This document shows positions 7,519 through 17,015 of a stretch of DNA of 64,000 bases, in pieces (within the stretch, counting starts at the first letter, position 1; each line of letters starts with the position of its first letter). This DNA is from Bifidobacterium pseudolongum subsp. globosum (lineage in GTDB: Bacteria; Actinomycetota; Actinomycetes; Actinomycetales; Bifidobacteriaceae). The notes under the pieces were generated by a model that was given only the letters and a program-made list of their open reading frames with translations, made no database searches and was not told the origin of the DNA. The stretch spans positions 1 through 64,000 of the forward strand of contig NZ_RYUH01000017.1 in NCBI RefSeq assembly GCF_004155535.1, read 5' to 3'. Both the position numbers and the translations under genes were made by a program.

Positions 7519-9351
7519 TTATGCGCGGGCCAAGGCGAGCACGGCGTATTCGCCGTACCGCAGTTCGATGGCGAAGGACTCCCCTGCGCCGATCTGCGTG
7601 CATGCGCCGGTTTCGAGGTTTTGCACCGTGCATGCCGCCTCGTCTGCGTGGATGTGTGCGGTCTGCCGTGCATCTGCGTTCAGCCCGATGAACATCACGA
7701 CCTCTTCGCCACGGAAGGTGTTGCGGACGCCAAGGGGCACAGTGGAATGCACCGGATCGGCGAGCAGACTATCTATGACCGGTACACCCACGCCGTCGGG
7801 ATGTGTCAGCACGCCGTCTTCGTCGAAGAACGGCTTCAACGTCTCCGGATCGGTTTCGCCGAGCGCGTCGGAGCAGTATATCGGACCACCGCTGAACCAG
7901 CGCAGCCATGCGTGCACGCGCGCGTCGGGGTGCCGGGTCCAGAACATGTCCCAGTCGCAGTGGTAGAGGCAGCCCATGAGCAGTGAGCAGTAGGCGTTCT
8001 CGATCGCGTGTTCGGGCAGCGATTCAGGGATGCGCGGGAAGAAGTCGTCGCTTGTGCGCGTGATCGGCGAATACGGGCGCCGCCAATAGTCTTCGGGCGC
8101 CATGCCCATGCAGTTGATGAGCGCGTTATGGAAGAATACGGACGCCGCAAGATCGACCGCACGGTGCCGCATGAGCAGCGTACCGTACGATTGCGCACCC
8201 CGCGTGAGCACCGACATCGTGCTCTGCGAATCCACCTTCACAAAGTCGACGCCAGCGTTGGCGAGCTCTTCACCCCAACGCCACCAGAACCGTTCGCAGC
8301 CGAACTCGGCCAGGCATTCGCCGTCCACGAACACATCCCATGCCGGCTGGGCGGATGGCACGGTCATGCCACCCGGCAATGTCTCGAACATGTATCTGCG
8401 CTCTTTGAACGCATCGGAATCGGGGTCGACGCCTCCCCAGTACCCTTGGAACGCCTGCCATACGCCCACGTAGTGCACGCCGTAGTCCTGTTTGAGCACG
8501 TCGATGGTGTGCGCAAGGCCTTGGGGGAAGCGTGTGGGATCGGTTCCGAAACCGGTCAGCTTGTTGTTGCGTGTCTGCGACCAACCATCATCGATCAGCA
8601 CCCACGAGACCGGCACCTGTTTCGCCTTGAACTCATCCATTTTTGCAAGGATGCCGCTTTCGCTCACGTTCTGCCCCAACGAGTCCCACGTACACCAACC
8701 GAAGCCGCGCAACGCCTCCGGGAACCGGCGCAAGGACTTCGGCCCTACCGGCAGTCGCCACCACGTTGCAGTCACGCATTGTTCGATGAGCGCATACGGG
8801 TCGCTGCCGCGGGCATACAGCAGCGCAAGGCCGTCCAGGTTCGTCTGGCCGACGCGATTCGTCGAGCTATCGACGGCCAGCGTCCCGCCTGCCGCATCCG
8901 CCGCGCAACCGCGGATATCGGCACGGCAGTCCCCGTCGCTCACCGCGAGCAGCACATGCCATTGCTCGCGAATCTGGCCCCTGTATGCCCTCCGCGTCTT
9001 CCACACGAGCATCTGCGTGCGCTCCGGCACATCAGCAAAACAGCTGACCCACGTGGGCCGCATCCACCACTCCTTGTGCTGGTACAGGCACAGGATCGGC
9101 GTTCCCTGCGCGGGCCGCGAGTACCTGGGCAGCGCGCATGACACCGTGAGCGAGCATCCCGGCTGGAATGTCGCGTGCTCGAGGATGGGGTTCTCAACGG
9201 GCAGCTGCGCGTGCACGGAGATCTCGATGAGGTTGCGGGTCTTATGCAGTTCGGCCGCGCCGAGCGGCAATGGCATGTCACTGCGTTCGCCCGTGGGCCC
9301 ACATTCCGTGTGGGCCGTCACCGACGTGATTTCCAACAGTCGTCTCGTCAT
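7519..9351 (-). CDS. GH36-type alpha-galactosidase of the raffinose synthase/Sip1 branch
   Basis: A 610-residue glycoside hydrolase clan-D protein. Diagnostic segments are GFGWCTWDSLGQN, VLIDDGWSQ, the nucleophile region FVKVDSQST (D374) and an acid/base region ITRTSDDFFPRIPES (D435/D436). These match the plant raffinose synthase/Sip1-like branch of GH36, which contains both hydrolases and galactosyltransferases. Bacterial members are usually alpha-galactosidases, so hydrolysis is the likelier activity, but transfer is not excluded. No signal peptide. ATG 9351 follows AAGGAGG. It is distinct from the classical GH36 enzyme at 14778-17015, so the locus carries two alpha-galactoside enzymes of different branches. 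Upstream lies the toxin-antitoxin remnant on the other strand. Confidence 0.8.
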   Translation of the reverse strand: MTRRLLEITSVTAHTECGPTGERSDMPLPLGAAELHKTRNLIEISVHAQLPVENPILEHATFQPGCSLTVSCALPRYSRPAQGTPILCLYQHKEWWMRPTWVSCFADVPERTQMLVWKTRRAYRGQIREQWHVLLAVSDGDCRADIRGCAADAAGGTLAVDSSTNRVGQTNLDGLALLYARGSDPYALIEQCVTATWWRLPVGPKSLRRFPEALRGFGWCTWDSLGQNVSESGILAKMDEFKAKQVPVSWVLIDDGWSQTRNNKLTGFGTDPTRFPQGLAHTIDVLKQDYGVHYVGVWQAFQGYWGGVDPDSDAFKERRYMFETLPGGMTVPSAQPAWDVFVDGECLAEFGCERFWWRWGEELANAGVDFVKVDSQSTMSVLTRGAQSYGTLLMRHRAVDLAASVFFHNALINCMGMAPEDYWRRPYSPITRTSDDFFPRIPESLPEHAIENAYCSLLMGCLYHCDWDMFWTRHPDARVHAWLRWFSGGPIYCSDALGETDPETLKPFFDEDGVLTHPDGVGVPVIDSLLADPVHSTVPLGVRNTFRGEEVVMFIGLNADARQTAHIHADEAACTVQNLETGACTQIGAGESFAIELRYGEYAVLALARA

Positions 9352-9510
9352 GGGCGCCCTCCTTCGCGTGCCGGCGTTGCCAAGGTTGTCGACATGGTAG
9401 CCGACCTTGCCCTGCACTACAAGCACGCCTGCGTGCCGCCCGCCACGGCGCCATCCATACGGTATGCAGGCGAGAAATCTTCTGAATGAATCACGATTGC
9501 CAGACCCCAA

Positions 9511-9540
9511 TGTAAGACATATACATATTATTGTCTTACA
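9511..9540 (+). promoter_or_regulatory. Operator/promoter of the antitoxin gene
   Basis: Inverted repeat TGTAAGACA (9511-9519) and TGTCTTACA (9532-9540), perfect 9-bp arms around 12 nt. A -10-like TATTAT (9526-9531) lies inside. The antitoxin ATG is 18 nt downstream. RelB/DinJ antitoxins characteristically bind such palindromes to repress their own operon. Confidence 0.75.
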
Positions 9541-9558
9541 ACAGAGATTGGAGTCGTT

Positions 9559-9828
9559 ATGGCTATGGCATCTGTGACCGTCCGTGTCGACGCACACACC
9601 AAAGAGCAGGCCGCCAACATCGCAGAGGATTTCGGACTTGACCTCTCCAGTGTGACCCGCGCGTTCTACCGGCAGATTGTTCGCGAGCATAGGATCCCGC
9701 TGAATCTCTCCTACCCCGACGTGCCCCAAGAGACCGTTGAGGCACTCGACGAGGCCCGCGCCATCGCCAGCAAGAAGTCGGCGCGTTTCGACAACGCCGA
9801 CGAGATGTTCGAGTCACTGGATATCTGA
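9559..9828 (+). CDS. dinJ: RelB/DinJ-family antitoxin
   Basis: The 89-residue antitoxin has a ribbon-helix-helix N-terminus (ASVTVRVDAHTKEQAANIAEDFGLDLSS..., DNA binding and dimerisation) and a C-terminal toxin-binding region ending in FDNADEMFESLDI. In intact systems it neutralises a YafQ-type mRNA-cleaving toxin and represses the operon. Its stop codon overlaps the start of the toxin reading frame (TGATG at 9826-9830), the usual coupling. Here the toxin is broken, so the antitoxin is an orphan that may act only as a regulator or protect against related toxins. The Shine-Dalgarno is weak (GGAG about 6 nt upstream); an alternative ATG lies two codons in. Confidence 0.88.
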   Translation: MAMASVTVRVDAHTKEQAANIAEDFGLDLSSVTRAFYRQIVREHRIPLNLSYPDVPQETVEALDEARAIASKKSARFDNADEMFESLDI

Positions 9829-10125
9829 TGTTGGCCATCGATTATGCCGCCGCTTTCGAACGCGACATCAAGCGCCTGAAACGCAGGCATACGGACCTCG
9901 CCGGATTACGCGAGGTCATTCTCGATTAGCGGCTGAAGATACAACGGAGTCCAAGGAAACGTTACGCCGCAGGCATCGCGCACACAGACTGCGGGGAAAG
10001 AAATGGGATGGCGTAGTGGAATGCCATGTTGGCAATGCTGGAGATTGGCTTACATTTGGCTGACCGAAGATGGCACGGCAGTTTTCCTGCGTACAGGAAC
10101 ACACACGGAGATGTTCGGTGCATAA
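9828..10125 (+). pseudogene. yafQ: YafQ/RelE-family toxin, inactivated by two frameshifts
   Basis: Starts as MLAIDYAAAFERDIKRLKRR..., the typical YafQ beginning, and runs into TAG at 9927-9929 after 33 codons. The homologous reading continues in the next frame (LAAEDTTESKETLRRRH... then RGKKWDGVVECHVGNAGDWL) until about 10045. It then resumes in a further frame as YIWLTEDGTAVFLRTGTHTEMF, the conserved catalytic C-terminus with its final T-H-x-x-x-F signature, ending in TAA at 10123-10125. All parts of a full-length toxin can be recognised, but no single frame encodes it, so toxic activity is very unlikely. Decay looks recent, since each fragment is well preserved. Confidence 0.85.
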
Positions 10126-10138
10126 TGCCCTGTACAAC

Positions 10139-10173
10139 GGTTGGCCGCACTCGGGGATCGAGTGCGGCCAACC
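10139..10173. terminator. Hairpin between toxin remnant and sugar permease gene
   Basis: Arms GGTTGGCCGCACTC (10139-10152) and the exact complement 10160-10173 with a 7-nt loop. It lies between the convergent toxin remnant and the permease operon ending at 10209. No T-tract. Confidence 0.75.
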
Positions 10174-10208
10174 ACATAGGGGGTGATCAGGACACCATCG
10201 CCGCCGCC

Positions 10209-11093
10209 CTACTTCACGGCGCCGCGCATCACACCGCCTACAACCCACTTCTGGGCGAAGATGTAGACGACGAGCACCGGCGCCATTGCCATGAGGTAGC
10301 TCGCGAAGGCCTGCGGGTAGTTCGTGGCGAACTGCGAACTGAACACATACTGCGCGAGCGGGATCGTCTGGTCATGTTGGTTCGTGAGGATGATGAGCGG
10401 CAGCAGGAAGTCGTTCCATGCCCACAGCGCCGTCATGATCGCGATCGTCGCGTTGATCGGCCCCATGAGCGGGAAGATGATCTTCCAGAAGATGCGCCAG
10501 GTGCCCGCGCCGTCGATGCGCGCGGCTTCCTCGAGCGAGACCGGGATCGAGCGGATGAAGCCGGTCGCGATGAACAGGTTCGTGCCAAGGCCGAGGATCA
10601 CGTACAGGACGATCAGGCCGGCCTGGTTGTCGAGATGCCACGAGCCCATCTGCTTGGCGAGCGGCAGCATGACAACGGGGAACGGCACGAACATCGCGGC
10701 GATGAAGAAGTAATAGAGGAAGCGGAAGAACCGCTTGTCCATATTGCGCGCGATCGCGTACGCCACGAAGGTGTTGGTCACAAGCGTGAGCGAGACGGCG
10801 AGCACGGTGATGATCGCCGAGTTGAGCGCGGCGCGCGGGTAGTCGACCTTCGCGGACGCGGCGGCGAAGTTCCCCCACTGCCAGCTCGAGGGCAGGCTGA
10901 AGGAGCCCGCTTCGGCCGGCGTCTTCAAGGCGGTGACGACCGTGAAATACAACGGCACGAGGATCGTCAGGCTGAAGACGGCGACGACCGCGGTGAGCCA
11001 CCAGTTGATGCGCCTGTCCTTGCGGAACTTCGTGGGCGCGGCGGTGGCGGGACGGTTGGCTGTTGGTTGGATGGTGGTGGTTGCGGTGGTCAT
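10209..11093 (-). CDS. Carbohydrate ABC transporter permease (MalG type)
   Basis: One of two membrane subunits of a sugar importer. The 294-residue protein has six predicted spans beginning near WWLTAVVAVFSLTILVPLYF. It carries the EAA cytoplasmic loop EAARIDGAGTWRIFWKIIFPLMGP (positions about 190-213), which docks on the ATPase. It starts 4 nt after the stop of the MalF-type gene and is the last gene of the operon binding protein-MalF-MalG. No ATPase gene is present in the operon; the MsmK-type ATPase at 29229-30359 is a good candidate. The context of two alpha-galactosidases and an alpha-glucosidase suggests raffinose-family sugars as the load. Confidence 0.92.
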   Translation of the reverse strand: MTTATTTIQPTANRPATAAPTKFRKDRRINWWLTAVVAVFSLTILVPLYFTVVTALKTPAEAGSFSLPSSWQWGNFAAASAKVDYPRAALNSAIITVLAVSLTLVTNTFVAYAIARNMDKRFFRFLYYFFIAAMFVPFPVVMLPLAKQMGSWHLDNQAGLIVLYVILGLGTNLFIATGFIRSIPVSLEEAARIDGAGTWRIFWKIIFPLMGPINATIAIMTALWAWNDFLLPLIILTNQHDQTIPLAQYVFSSQFATNYPQAFASYLMAMAPVLVVYIFAQKWVVGGVMRGAVK

Positions 11094-11097
11094 GGTC

Positions 11098-12090
11098 TCA
11101 CACCTTCTCTTTGCTGCCGAAGAACTTGAGCTGGATGAACGCGATGATCGCGAGGATGATGAAGAACAGCACGGCGTTCGCGGTCTGGTACGCGTACTCG
11201 CCGCCGGTCAGGCCGCCCTTCCAGATGAGGTAGGTGACCGTCTCCGTCTTGGAGTTCGGGCCACCGTCGGTGAGCGCCACGACCTGGTCGAAGGTGCCGA
11301 GCGCGTTCTTCATGGTGAGCACGAGGTTGATGGTGAAGAAGGGCCCGATGAGCGGGAATGTGATCTTCCAGAATTTCTGCCACGCGTTGACACCGTCGAT
11401 TGCGGCGGCCTCATAGACCTGCGTGTCCACGGTCTGCAGGCCCGCGAGGTAGATCAGCACCGAATAGGCGACGCCCTGCCATACGGCCAGGAAGACGATC
11501 GGGATCCATGCGTAGCGTTCGCTCGTCAACAGTGACTCGCTCAGCCAGCCGATGCCGAGCGCCTTGCCCAGCGCGGGCAGCGGCTGCATGAAGATGTACT
11601 TGAACACATAGCCGATGACGAGCACGGCGAGCGTGTACGGGATGAAGTAGATCGCGCGGAATCCGTTCTTGCAGGCGATCTTGCCGTTGAGCGCGACCGA
11701 AAGGAACAACGCGATCACATTGATCAGCACGGTGATCGCGATGGCGATCAGGAACGTGAACAGATAGGCGTGCCCCACACGCTCATCGCGGAACAGCGCG
11801 AGGTAGTTGTTGAATCCGATCCACTTGTAGCTGCCGTAGCCCTGCGAGTTGGTGAACGAATACATAATCCCCCGGATGAACGGCACGTACAGGAACACGG
11901 CGAAGATCACCGCGGCCGGAACGGCCATCCAGTAGTAGGCATGGTCCACCTTGCGGCTGGAGAACGCAGACGTCTTCTTCCTGCGCGGCGGTTTGTTCGC
12001 GGGCCTGCGGGAGTGGTGGGTGTCGATGTCGTTGGCAAGCACGTCCTCCATTGCGCGTGCCTGCTGACCGGCATTGGTCAACGCAGTCAT
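11098..12090 (-). CDS. Carbohydrate ABC transporter permease (MalF type)
   Basis: Partner permease of the sugar importer, 330 residues. A hydrophilic, basic N-terminal tail (about 50 residues, with KPPRRKKTSAFSSRK) precedes six predicted spans, the first near YYWMAVPAAVIFAVFLYVPF. The EAA loop is EAAAIDGVNAWQKFWKITFPLIGP. ATG 12090 follows GGAAGG at 7 nt. It lies between the solute-binding protein gene (25 bp upstream) and the MalG gene (4 bp downstream), so the three are co-transcribed. Confidence 0.92.
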   Translation of the reverse strand: MTALTNAGQQARAMEDVLANDIDTHHSRRPANKPPRRKKTSAFSSRKVDHAYYWMAVPAAVIFAVFLYVPFIRGIMYSFTNSQGYGSYKWIGFNNYLALFRDERVGHAYLFTFLIAIAITVLINVIALFLSVALNGKIACKNGFRAIYFIPYTLAVLVIGYVFKYIFMQPLPALGKALGIGWLSESLLTSERYAWIPIVFLAVWQGVAYSVLIYLAGLQTVDTQVYEAAAIDGVNAWQKFWKITFPLIGPFFTINLVLTMKNALGTFDQVVALTDGGPNSKTETVTYLIWKGGLTGGEYAYQTANAVLFFIILAIIAFIQLKFFGSKEKV

Positions 12091-12115
12091 TTCTGGCCTT
12101 CCTTTCCTTGCAATC

Positions 12116-13411
12116 TCATTCGCTGAAGTCGCGGGCTTGCACTTTGTCCCACTCGTTCTGCATCGAATCGACGAACTGGTTCACGTCCCCGCTCATGATC
12201 GCGGACTGCAGGTAGCCGCCGATGTTGATGGATGACGGGATGTAGTGGTCGCAGAAATCGGCCACGCGGTTGCTTTCGAAGAACGGCCGCACCGTTTCGA
12301 GCGCCGGATTGCCGAAGTAGGTGTCTTTGAGCGGTGTGATCGCGGACTGCGCACGCGCGTAGTCCTCAAGCTGTTGCTTGCCCATCAGGAACTTGATGAA
12401 GCGCATGGCCTGCTGAGGGTGCTTGCTGTTGGCGCCCATCGTGAGCATCACGTCGTCGCCGGCGGTGAGGATCTGCCCTTCGGCGTCATTCGTGGCCGGC
12501 AGCTGCGCGAAGCCGAGGTCGATGTCTTTGTTGATCATCGTGATCTGCGGGATCGCGTACGTGCCGAGCGGGATGATCGCCGCGGCGCCCTTGGCGAAGT
12601 TCTGCGTGCCCTGCTGGTACGTGACGCCCTTCTCCCCGTCCGCATACGTGAACAGTTCGATCTCCTTGGTCACCGGTTCCGTCCAGATCTGCTTGAACGT
12701 CGTGGCGCCGTCCTTGAGCTTCGCGTAGTCGCTTTCCGGCACGAGCGTGCCCGCAAGCGAGGCGAGCGGCGCCTGCGTGGTCCATGCGTCGGCGAGCGTC
12801 GCCTGCACCGGGTCGATGCCGGCGTCGCGGAAGGTCTGCAACATCGCCGTGAACTCATCCCACGTCTGCGGCGGGTTCTCCGGATCGAGGCCGACCTTGC
12901 GGAACAGGTCCTTGTTGTAGATGTAGCCGGACGCGTTGCCCGCGAACGGCAAGCCATACAGCCGCTTCTTCGCCGGGTCGTTGGTCTGCACAAGGTTCTT
13001 CGCAATGTCGACCATGCCTTCGTTCAGGTCGTCGACAATCGGATCGTCGGTGAAATCGTGGAAGACACCGCTCGCGGCGAACATGCCGAAGCTGTAGTCG
13101 CCGTTGAACGTGATGACGTCCGGGATGCGGTCCTTGACGAAGCGCGTGCGCAGATCGGTCTGCGCATTCGCGGAATTGTTGATGTTGATCGTGATGTCCG
13201 GATTCTGGCGTTCGAATTCCTCGGCCGCCTGCTTGAACCAGTCCGCGGCCTCGGCCTTGAACTGGAAGAAATCGAGTGCGACCTGCCCCGTGCCGCTGTC
13301 GGCGCCGCAAGCCGCCGATCCCAGGCCGACCACGACCGCGCATATGGCGGCCCCGATTCCTTTCCATGCGCGCCGCAGCGCCGTGCGTCTGGCGTTCGTA
13401 GCGTACTTCAT
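12116..13411 (-). CDS. Sugar-binding lipoprotein of the ABC importer
   Basis: Extracellular solute-binding protein, 431 residues, family 1. A twin-basic N-region and hydrophobic core end in the lipobox GSAACG, so signal peptidase II would cut before the cysteine at about residue 35 and anchor the protein to the membrane. The mature part begins with beta-strand [24 protein letters not shown], typical of oligosaccharide binders. It is the first gene of the transport operon, divergent from the ROK regulator with 154 bp between. ATG 13411 has GAGGGAG nearby. The ligand is inferred from the neighbouring alpha-galactosidases only. Confidence 0.92.
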   Translation of the reverse strand: MKYATNARRTALRRAWKGIGAAICAVVVGLGSAACGADSGTGQVALDFFQFKAEAADWFKQAAEEFERQNPDITININNSANAQTDLRTRFVKDRIPDVITFNGDYSFGMFAASGVFHDFTDDPIVDDLNEGMVDIAKNLVQTNDPAKKRLYGLPFAGNASGYIYNKDLFRKVGLDPENPPQTWDEFTAMLQTFRDAGIDPVQATLADAWTTQAPLASLAGTLVPESDYAKLKDGATTFKQIWTEPVTKEIELFTYADGEKGVTYQQGTQNFAKGAAAIIPLGTYAIPQITMINKDIDLGFAQLPATNDAEGQILTAGDDVMLTMGANSKHPQQAMRFIKFLMGKQQLEDYARAQSAITPLKDTYFGNPALETVRPFFESNRVADFCDHYIPSSINIGGYLQSAIMSGDVNQFVDSMQNEWDKVQARDFSE

Positions 13412-13545
13412 AGTGACTCCCTCGTCCGTTGTCCTGTTCCTCAGTGCGCCCGGCGCTCCTTCACGCCGGCCGGTACGCAGTCAGTGTAGGAATCCGCGGT
13501 TTTCATTCCCACCGCCCCGCGCGTCCAAAAACGAAGTAAGAAAAT

Positions 13546-13567
13546 GGGCGTATATTTATATACCCAT
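13546..13567. promoter_or_regulatory. AT-rich palindrome at the ROK gene start
   Basis: TGGGCGTATA and TATATACCCA form imperfect arms (8 of 10 pairs) around TT and run into the ROK start codon. The centre contains TATATT, a -10-like hexamer at 13551-13556 about 9 nt before the ATG. It stands out in GC-rich surroundings and could be an operator for the ROK protein, for itself and the divergent transport operon. Confidence 0.45.
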
Positions 13568-14768
13568 GGAAACAAATTCGGATTCGCTCGAGTTCCCGCA
13601 CTGGTTCAGCAAGTCGGATGCCACGCACGACGTTGCGCGCGGCATCATGCAATACGGCCCGATCGCGCGCACGCCGCTCGCGCAGATCTTCAATCTGTCG
13701 CAGGGCGCGCTCTCGCGCATCACGAGCGACCTCATCTACGACGGCGTCATCGAGGAGATGCCCGCAGGCTCCGCGCAGACGGGCACACTGCCGGAAGGGT
13801 TCGCCGTCCACGATGCGAGCGGCAGGCGTGGACGCCCGCAGACGGCACTGCGCATCCGCGAGGACTCCCACACGTTCATCGGCGTCAATATCCACGACGG
13901 CGCGATCACTGTCTCCGAAGTCAATGCGATGTGCCGCCCGATCGGCGGCGAGATCACCGAAAGCATCACCGACCGTTCGCCCGGCGCGATCACCGCGCAG
14001 ATCGCGCGCATGGTCCGCGCGGCGGTCTCCCCCGATGCGCCGGCGCCGACCGCGATCGGGCTTTCGCTCGGCGGCCACATCGACGACGACCGTTTTGTCA
14101 CATTCGCGCCGTTCCTGTACTGGGATTCGGTCGTGGACCTGGGCGCGCTCGTGCAGCAGGCGACCGGCATCCCCACGCGCGTGTTCAACGACCTCGATTC
14201 GATCCTGCTGTACGAATGCTGGTTCGGCGACGCGATCGGCGTCCCCCGGTTCGCCGTCATCACGATGGGCGCGGGCGTGGGCTATTCGCTCTCCGACCGC
14301 GGCAATCCCATCGACAATCCGGACAAAAGCTATGGCCTGGCCGGCCATGTACTGATCGACCCGGAGGGCCCGCGCTGTTCGTCCGGCCACGTGGGCTGCT
14401 CGCAGTGCCTCACGTCGGATTCGATCGCCGAGGAGTACTCGTCGATCGTCGGCCGCGTGACCACGTTCGAGGAATTCGCACGCGACCTGCACGCGAACAC
14501 GCCACAGGCACGGCGCTTGGGCGAACGCACATGCTTCCGCCTGGGCGTGCTCGTCGCGACCGTCTCCAACCTCGCCATGCCCACGACGGTGCTCATCAGT
14601 GGCGAAAGCTCGTTCATCGCCAAGAAGAACCGCGAGTTCATCCGCAAAGGCATCGACACCTACCGGCACAGCCAGGCCGCGCCGGTCTCGTTCTCGATCC
14701 CCGAGTTCAGCTGGCGCCTGTGGTCGGATTCCGCGGCCGCGCGCGCGATTGCCGCGTTCATCAGCTGA
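13566..14768 (+). CDS. ROK-family transcriptional regulator
   Basis: Likely sugar-responsive repressor of the surrounding cluster. The 400-residue protein has an N-terminal winged helix-turn-helix (about 20-65, GPIARTPLAQIFNLSQGALS) and a C-terminal ROK sugar-binding domain. This includes GLSLGGHID, the ATTMGAG-like phosphate segment VITMGAGVGYS and the zinc-binding signature CSSGHVGCSQCL. ATG 13566 has no Shine-Dalgarno and sits about 9 nt after a -10-like TATATT, so the mRNA may be leaderless. It diverges from the importer operon and converges on the GH36 gene with 9 bp between the stops. The regulated set probably includes both neighbours; the inducer is unknown. Confidence 0.88.
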   Translation: METNSDSLEFPHWFSKSDATHDVARGIMQYGPIARTPLAQIFNLSQGALSRITSDLIYDGVIEEMPAGSAQTGTLPEGFAVHDASGRRGRPQTALRIREDSHTFIGVNIHDGAITVSEVNAMCRPIGGEITESITDRSPGAITAQIARMVRAAVSPDAPAPTAIGLSLGGHIDDDRFVTFAPFLYWDSVVDLGALVQQATGIPTRVFNDLDSILLYECWFGDAIGVPRFAVITMGAGVGYSLSDRGNPIDNPDKSYGLAGHVLIDPEGPRCSSGHVGCSQCLTSDSIAEEYSSIVGRVTTFEEFARDLHANTPQARRLGERTCFRLGVLVATVSNLAMPTTVLISGESSFIAKKNREFIRKGIDTYRHSQAAPVSFSIPEFSWRLWSDSAAARAIAAFIS

Positions 14769-14777
14769 CCGGCGCGG

Positions 14778-17015
14778 CTACACGCGCGTGGCGCTGAACA
14801 ACACGGCGTTTGCCGGGTGGATGCACGGCGGGCGCAGGCCGAACGCGGCGAGCGCCCCGCCGTTCATGACGATGCCTTGGCTGTTCCACCAGCCGAGCTC
14901 GCTCTGCCCGCTGCCGATCTGCGTGAACGGCTCGCCGCTGCCGATATTGCATGCGAGCGGTTGGATCAGGTAGTCGGCGTCCGGGTCGAGTCCAAGCAGG
15001 CGCACTGGCGCCGCCGGGTAGGTCTGCGATGTCGTCAATTGCGTGAAGCGGTAGACGGCGCGCTCTCCGCCGGCGCTGACCACGCCGTCGACGCGCACCG
15101 CGGGATCGGCCTCGTCACCGTGGATCACAGTGCCGTGCGCGAAGTCCGCGCGGTGCCGCTTGTATGCGTCGACCCATACGCCGAGTTCGTCGAGCGCCGA
15201 CTGCGGTTCCTTGAGCAGGTTCCATTCGATGCCCAGATGCCCGAAGAACGCCATCGCCATGCGCATCTGCTGGCTCGTCGCGCGATGGGTGGAGTGCGCG
15301 GGGCTTGCGCCCACATGCTCGCCGATCATCTCGGGCGGCACGAGCAGCGACGTGTAGCGCTGGATGTCCGCGCGTTCGACCGGATCTACGCAGTCCGACG
15401 CCCAGATGCGGTCGGCGAGCGAGAGGATCGCGAGGTCGACGCGGCCGCCGCCGGACGAGCAGCTTTCGATCTCCAGACCGGGATGCGCGGTTTTGAGGTC
15501 GTGGAAGATGCGGTAGACGGCAAGTGTCTGCCCGTGCACGGCCGGGCGGCCGGTGCGTGGCGACACCGCCTCGGTCACGTATTTGTTGTGGTCCCACTTG
15601 ATGTAGTCGATGCCGAGTTCGGTGACCAGTGCGTCCATGCAGCCGTACACATAGTCGTAGGCCTGCGGGTTCGTCAGGTCGACGACCTGCTGGTTGCGCC
15701 CCTGCATCGGCAGGCGGTTGGCCGTGGGGCGCAGTACCCAGTCGGGGTGCTCGCGGTACATGGCCGAGTCGGGGTTCACCATCTCGGGCTCGAACCACAG
15801 GCCGAATTCCATGCCTTTGGCGTGCACGTAGTCGGCGAGCGCCTTGAGCGAGTGGGCGCCGTCGGGCCACACATCCTGCGAGACCCACCAGTCACCCAGG
15901 CCCGCGGTGTCGTCACGCCGGCCGCCGAACCAGCCATCGTCCACGACGAAGCGCTCCACGCCGCTTGCGGCGGCCTTGTCGGCGAGCGCCTGCAACGTGC
16001 CGAAATCATGCTGGAAATACACGGCCTCCCACGTGTTGAGGATCACGGGGCGCGGTTTTTCGGGCACGCCGAGTTCGGCGCGCCACTGCGCGTGCGTTGT
16101 GCGCAGTTCGGTGTGGAAGCGCGCGGCGACCTCGTTGAGCCCTTCGCCGTACGCTCCGTACAACCACGGCGTGGTGTAGCGCTCACCATCGTCGCCGGCG
16201 CCATCCTGCGCGCGCAATGTCACTTCGCCGCCGGCGAGCGCCTCCGCGCCGCCGATCAGTCCGGATGGGTACGGCAGGCGTTCCGCGGCCATCAGTGAGT
16301 TGCCGCTCCAGGCCACGTGCACGGAATAGACGTCGCCATGGGTGAAACCGAAACCGGGACGCCCCACGTTCAGCAGGAGCGTGGAATCGAAATCGGGGCG
16401 CCCGACGAGGCTCGCCTTCTGGAACCGACCGATGGTGAAGGGCTGGCGCTGCGGCGAGCGTTCGCGCAGGTGGTGGCCGGTCGTCGTGAGGATCTCGGTC
16501 ATGTCCGCGGGCACGGGGAACGCGAGCTCCACCGTGCCGATTTCCAGCTCGTCGGAGCGCATGTTGACGACCGTCATGCGCTGGCGCACGAGGCCGCTTT
16601 CGCGCAGTTCGCACCGCCACAGGATGCGCACGCCCTGCTCGGCGTCGTGCGCGTCGACCGTCACGCCGTCATCGTCGATGCGCACGTCGGTCACAGCGAA
16701 ACGGCAGAACAGCTCCACGCCGCCGGCGCGCACAACGAAGCGCGGCGAGCCGGTCCATGCCTCGGCCTGCGTGGGCAGGATGCTCGGCCAGGCCGTCTCG
16801 TCGAGCGCGCCGGAGACACGCTGCGGGCGCAGCGCGTCGACCGCCGCGACGAGTGTGCGCGGGTCGGCGAGCGGACGCCCCCAGTGCACGATGCGCGGCA
16901 GTTCGCCCGCCACGATCGCGAACGCGAACGCGGACCGTGCGGCGCGCTGCTCGCAATACACGACGCGGACCTCTTCGCCGCGGCCCGAAGTCCCGTGGAA
17001 ATCCATGTTTGCCAT
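14778..17015 (-). CDS. Alpha-galactosidase, GH36
   Basis: Releases terminal alpha-1,6-galactose from melibiose, raffinose and stachyose; retaining mechanism; cytosolic (no signal peptide). The 745-residue protein has the N-terminal beta-supersandwich and the catalytic barrel. Motifs include VVDDGWFGGR, FGLWFEPEMVNPDS, nucleophile D475 in IDYIKWDHNKY and acid/base D541 in IWASDCVDPVER, plus the cysteine-glycine loop SCSSGGGRVDL. The length fits the tetrameric bacterial GH36 subgroup. ATG 17015 has GAGAGGG at a usable distance; an ATG ten codons upstream (17045) is possible. It converges on the ROK gene and follows tadA on the same strand. Confidence 0.94.
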   Translation of the reverse strand: MANMDFHGTSGRGEEVRVVYCEQRAARSAFAFAIVAGELPRIVHWGRPLADPRTLVAAVDALRPQRVSGALDETAWPSILPTQAEAWTGSPRFVVRAGGVELFCRFAVTDVRIDDDGVTVDAHDAEQGVRILWRCELRESGLVRQRMTVVNMRSDELEIGTVELAFPVPADMTEILTTTGHHLRERSPQRQPFTIGRFQKASLVGRPDFDSTLLLNVGRPGFGFTHGDVYSVHVAWSGNSLMAAERLPYPSGLIGGAEALAGGEVTLRAQDGAGDDGERYTTPWLYGAYGEGLNEVAARFHTELRTTHAQWRAELGVPEKPRPVILNTWEAVYFQHDFGTLQALADKAAASGVERFVVDDGWFGGRRDDTAGLGDWWVSQDVWPDGAHSLKALADYVHAKGMEFGLWFEPEMVNPDSAMYREHPDWVLRPTANRLPMQGRNQQVVDLTNPQAYDYVYGCMDALVTELGIDYIKWDHNKYVTEAVSPRTGRPAVHGQTLAVYRIFHDLKTAHPGLEIESCSSGGGRVDLAILSLADRIWASDCVDPVERADIQRYTSLLVPPEMIGEHVGASPAHSTHRATSQQMRMAMAFFGHLGIEWNLLKEPQSALDELGVWVDAYKRHRADFAHGTVIHGDEADPAVRVDGVVSAGGERAVYRFTQLTTSQTYPAAPVRLLGLDPDADYLIQPLACNIGSGEPFTQIGSGQSELGWWNSQGIVMNGGALAAFGLRPPCIHPANAVLFSATRV

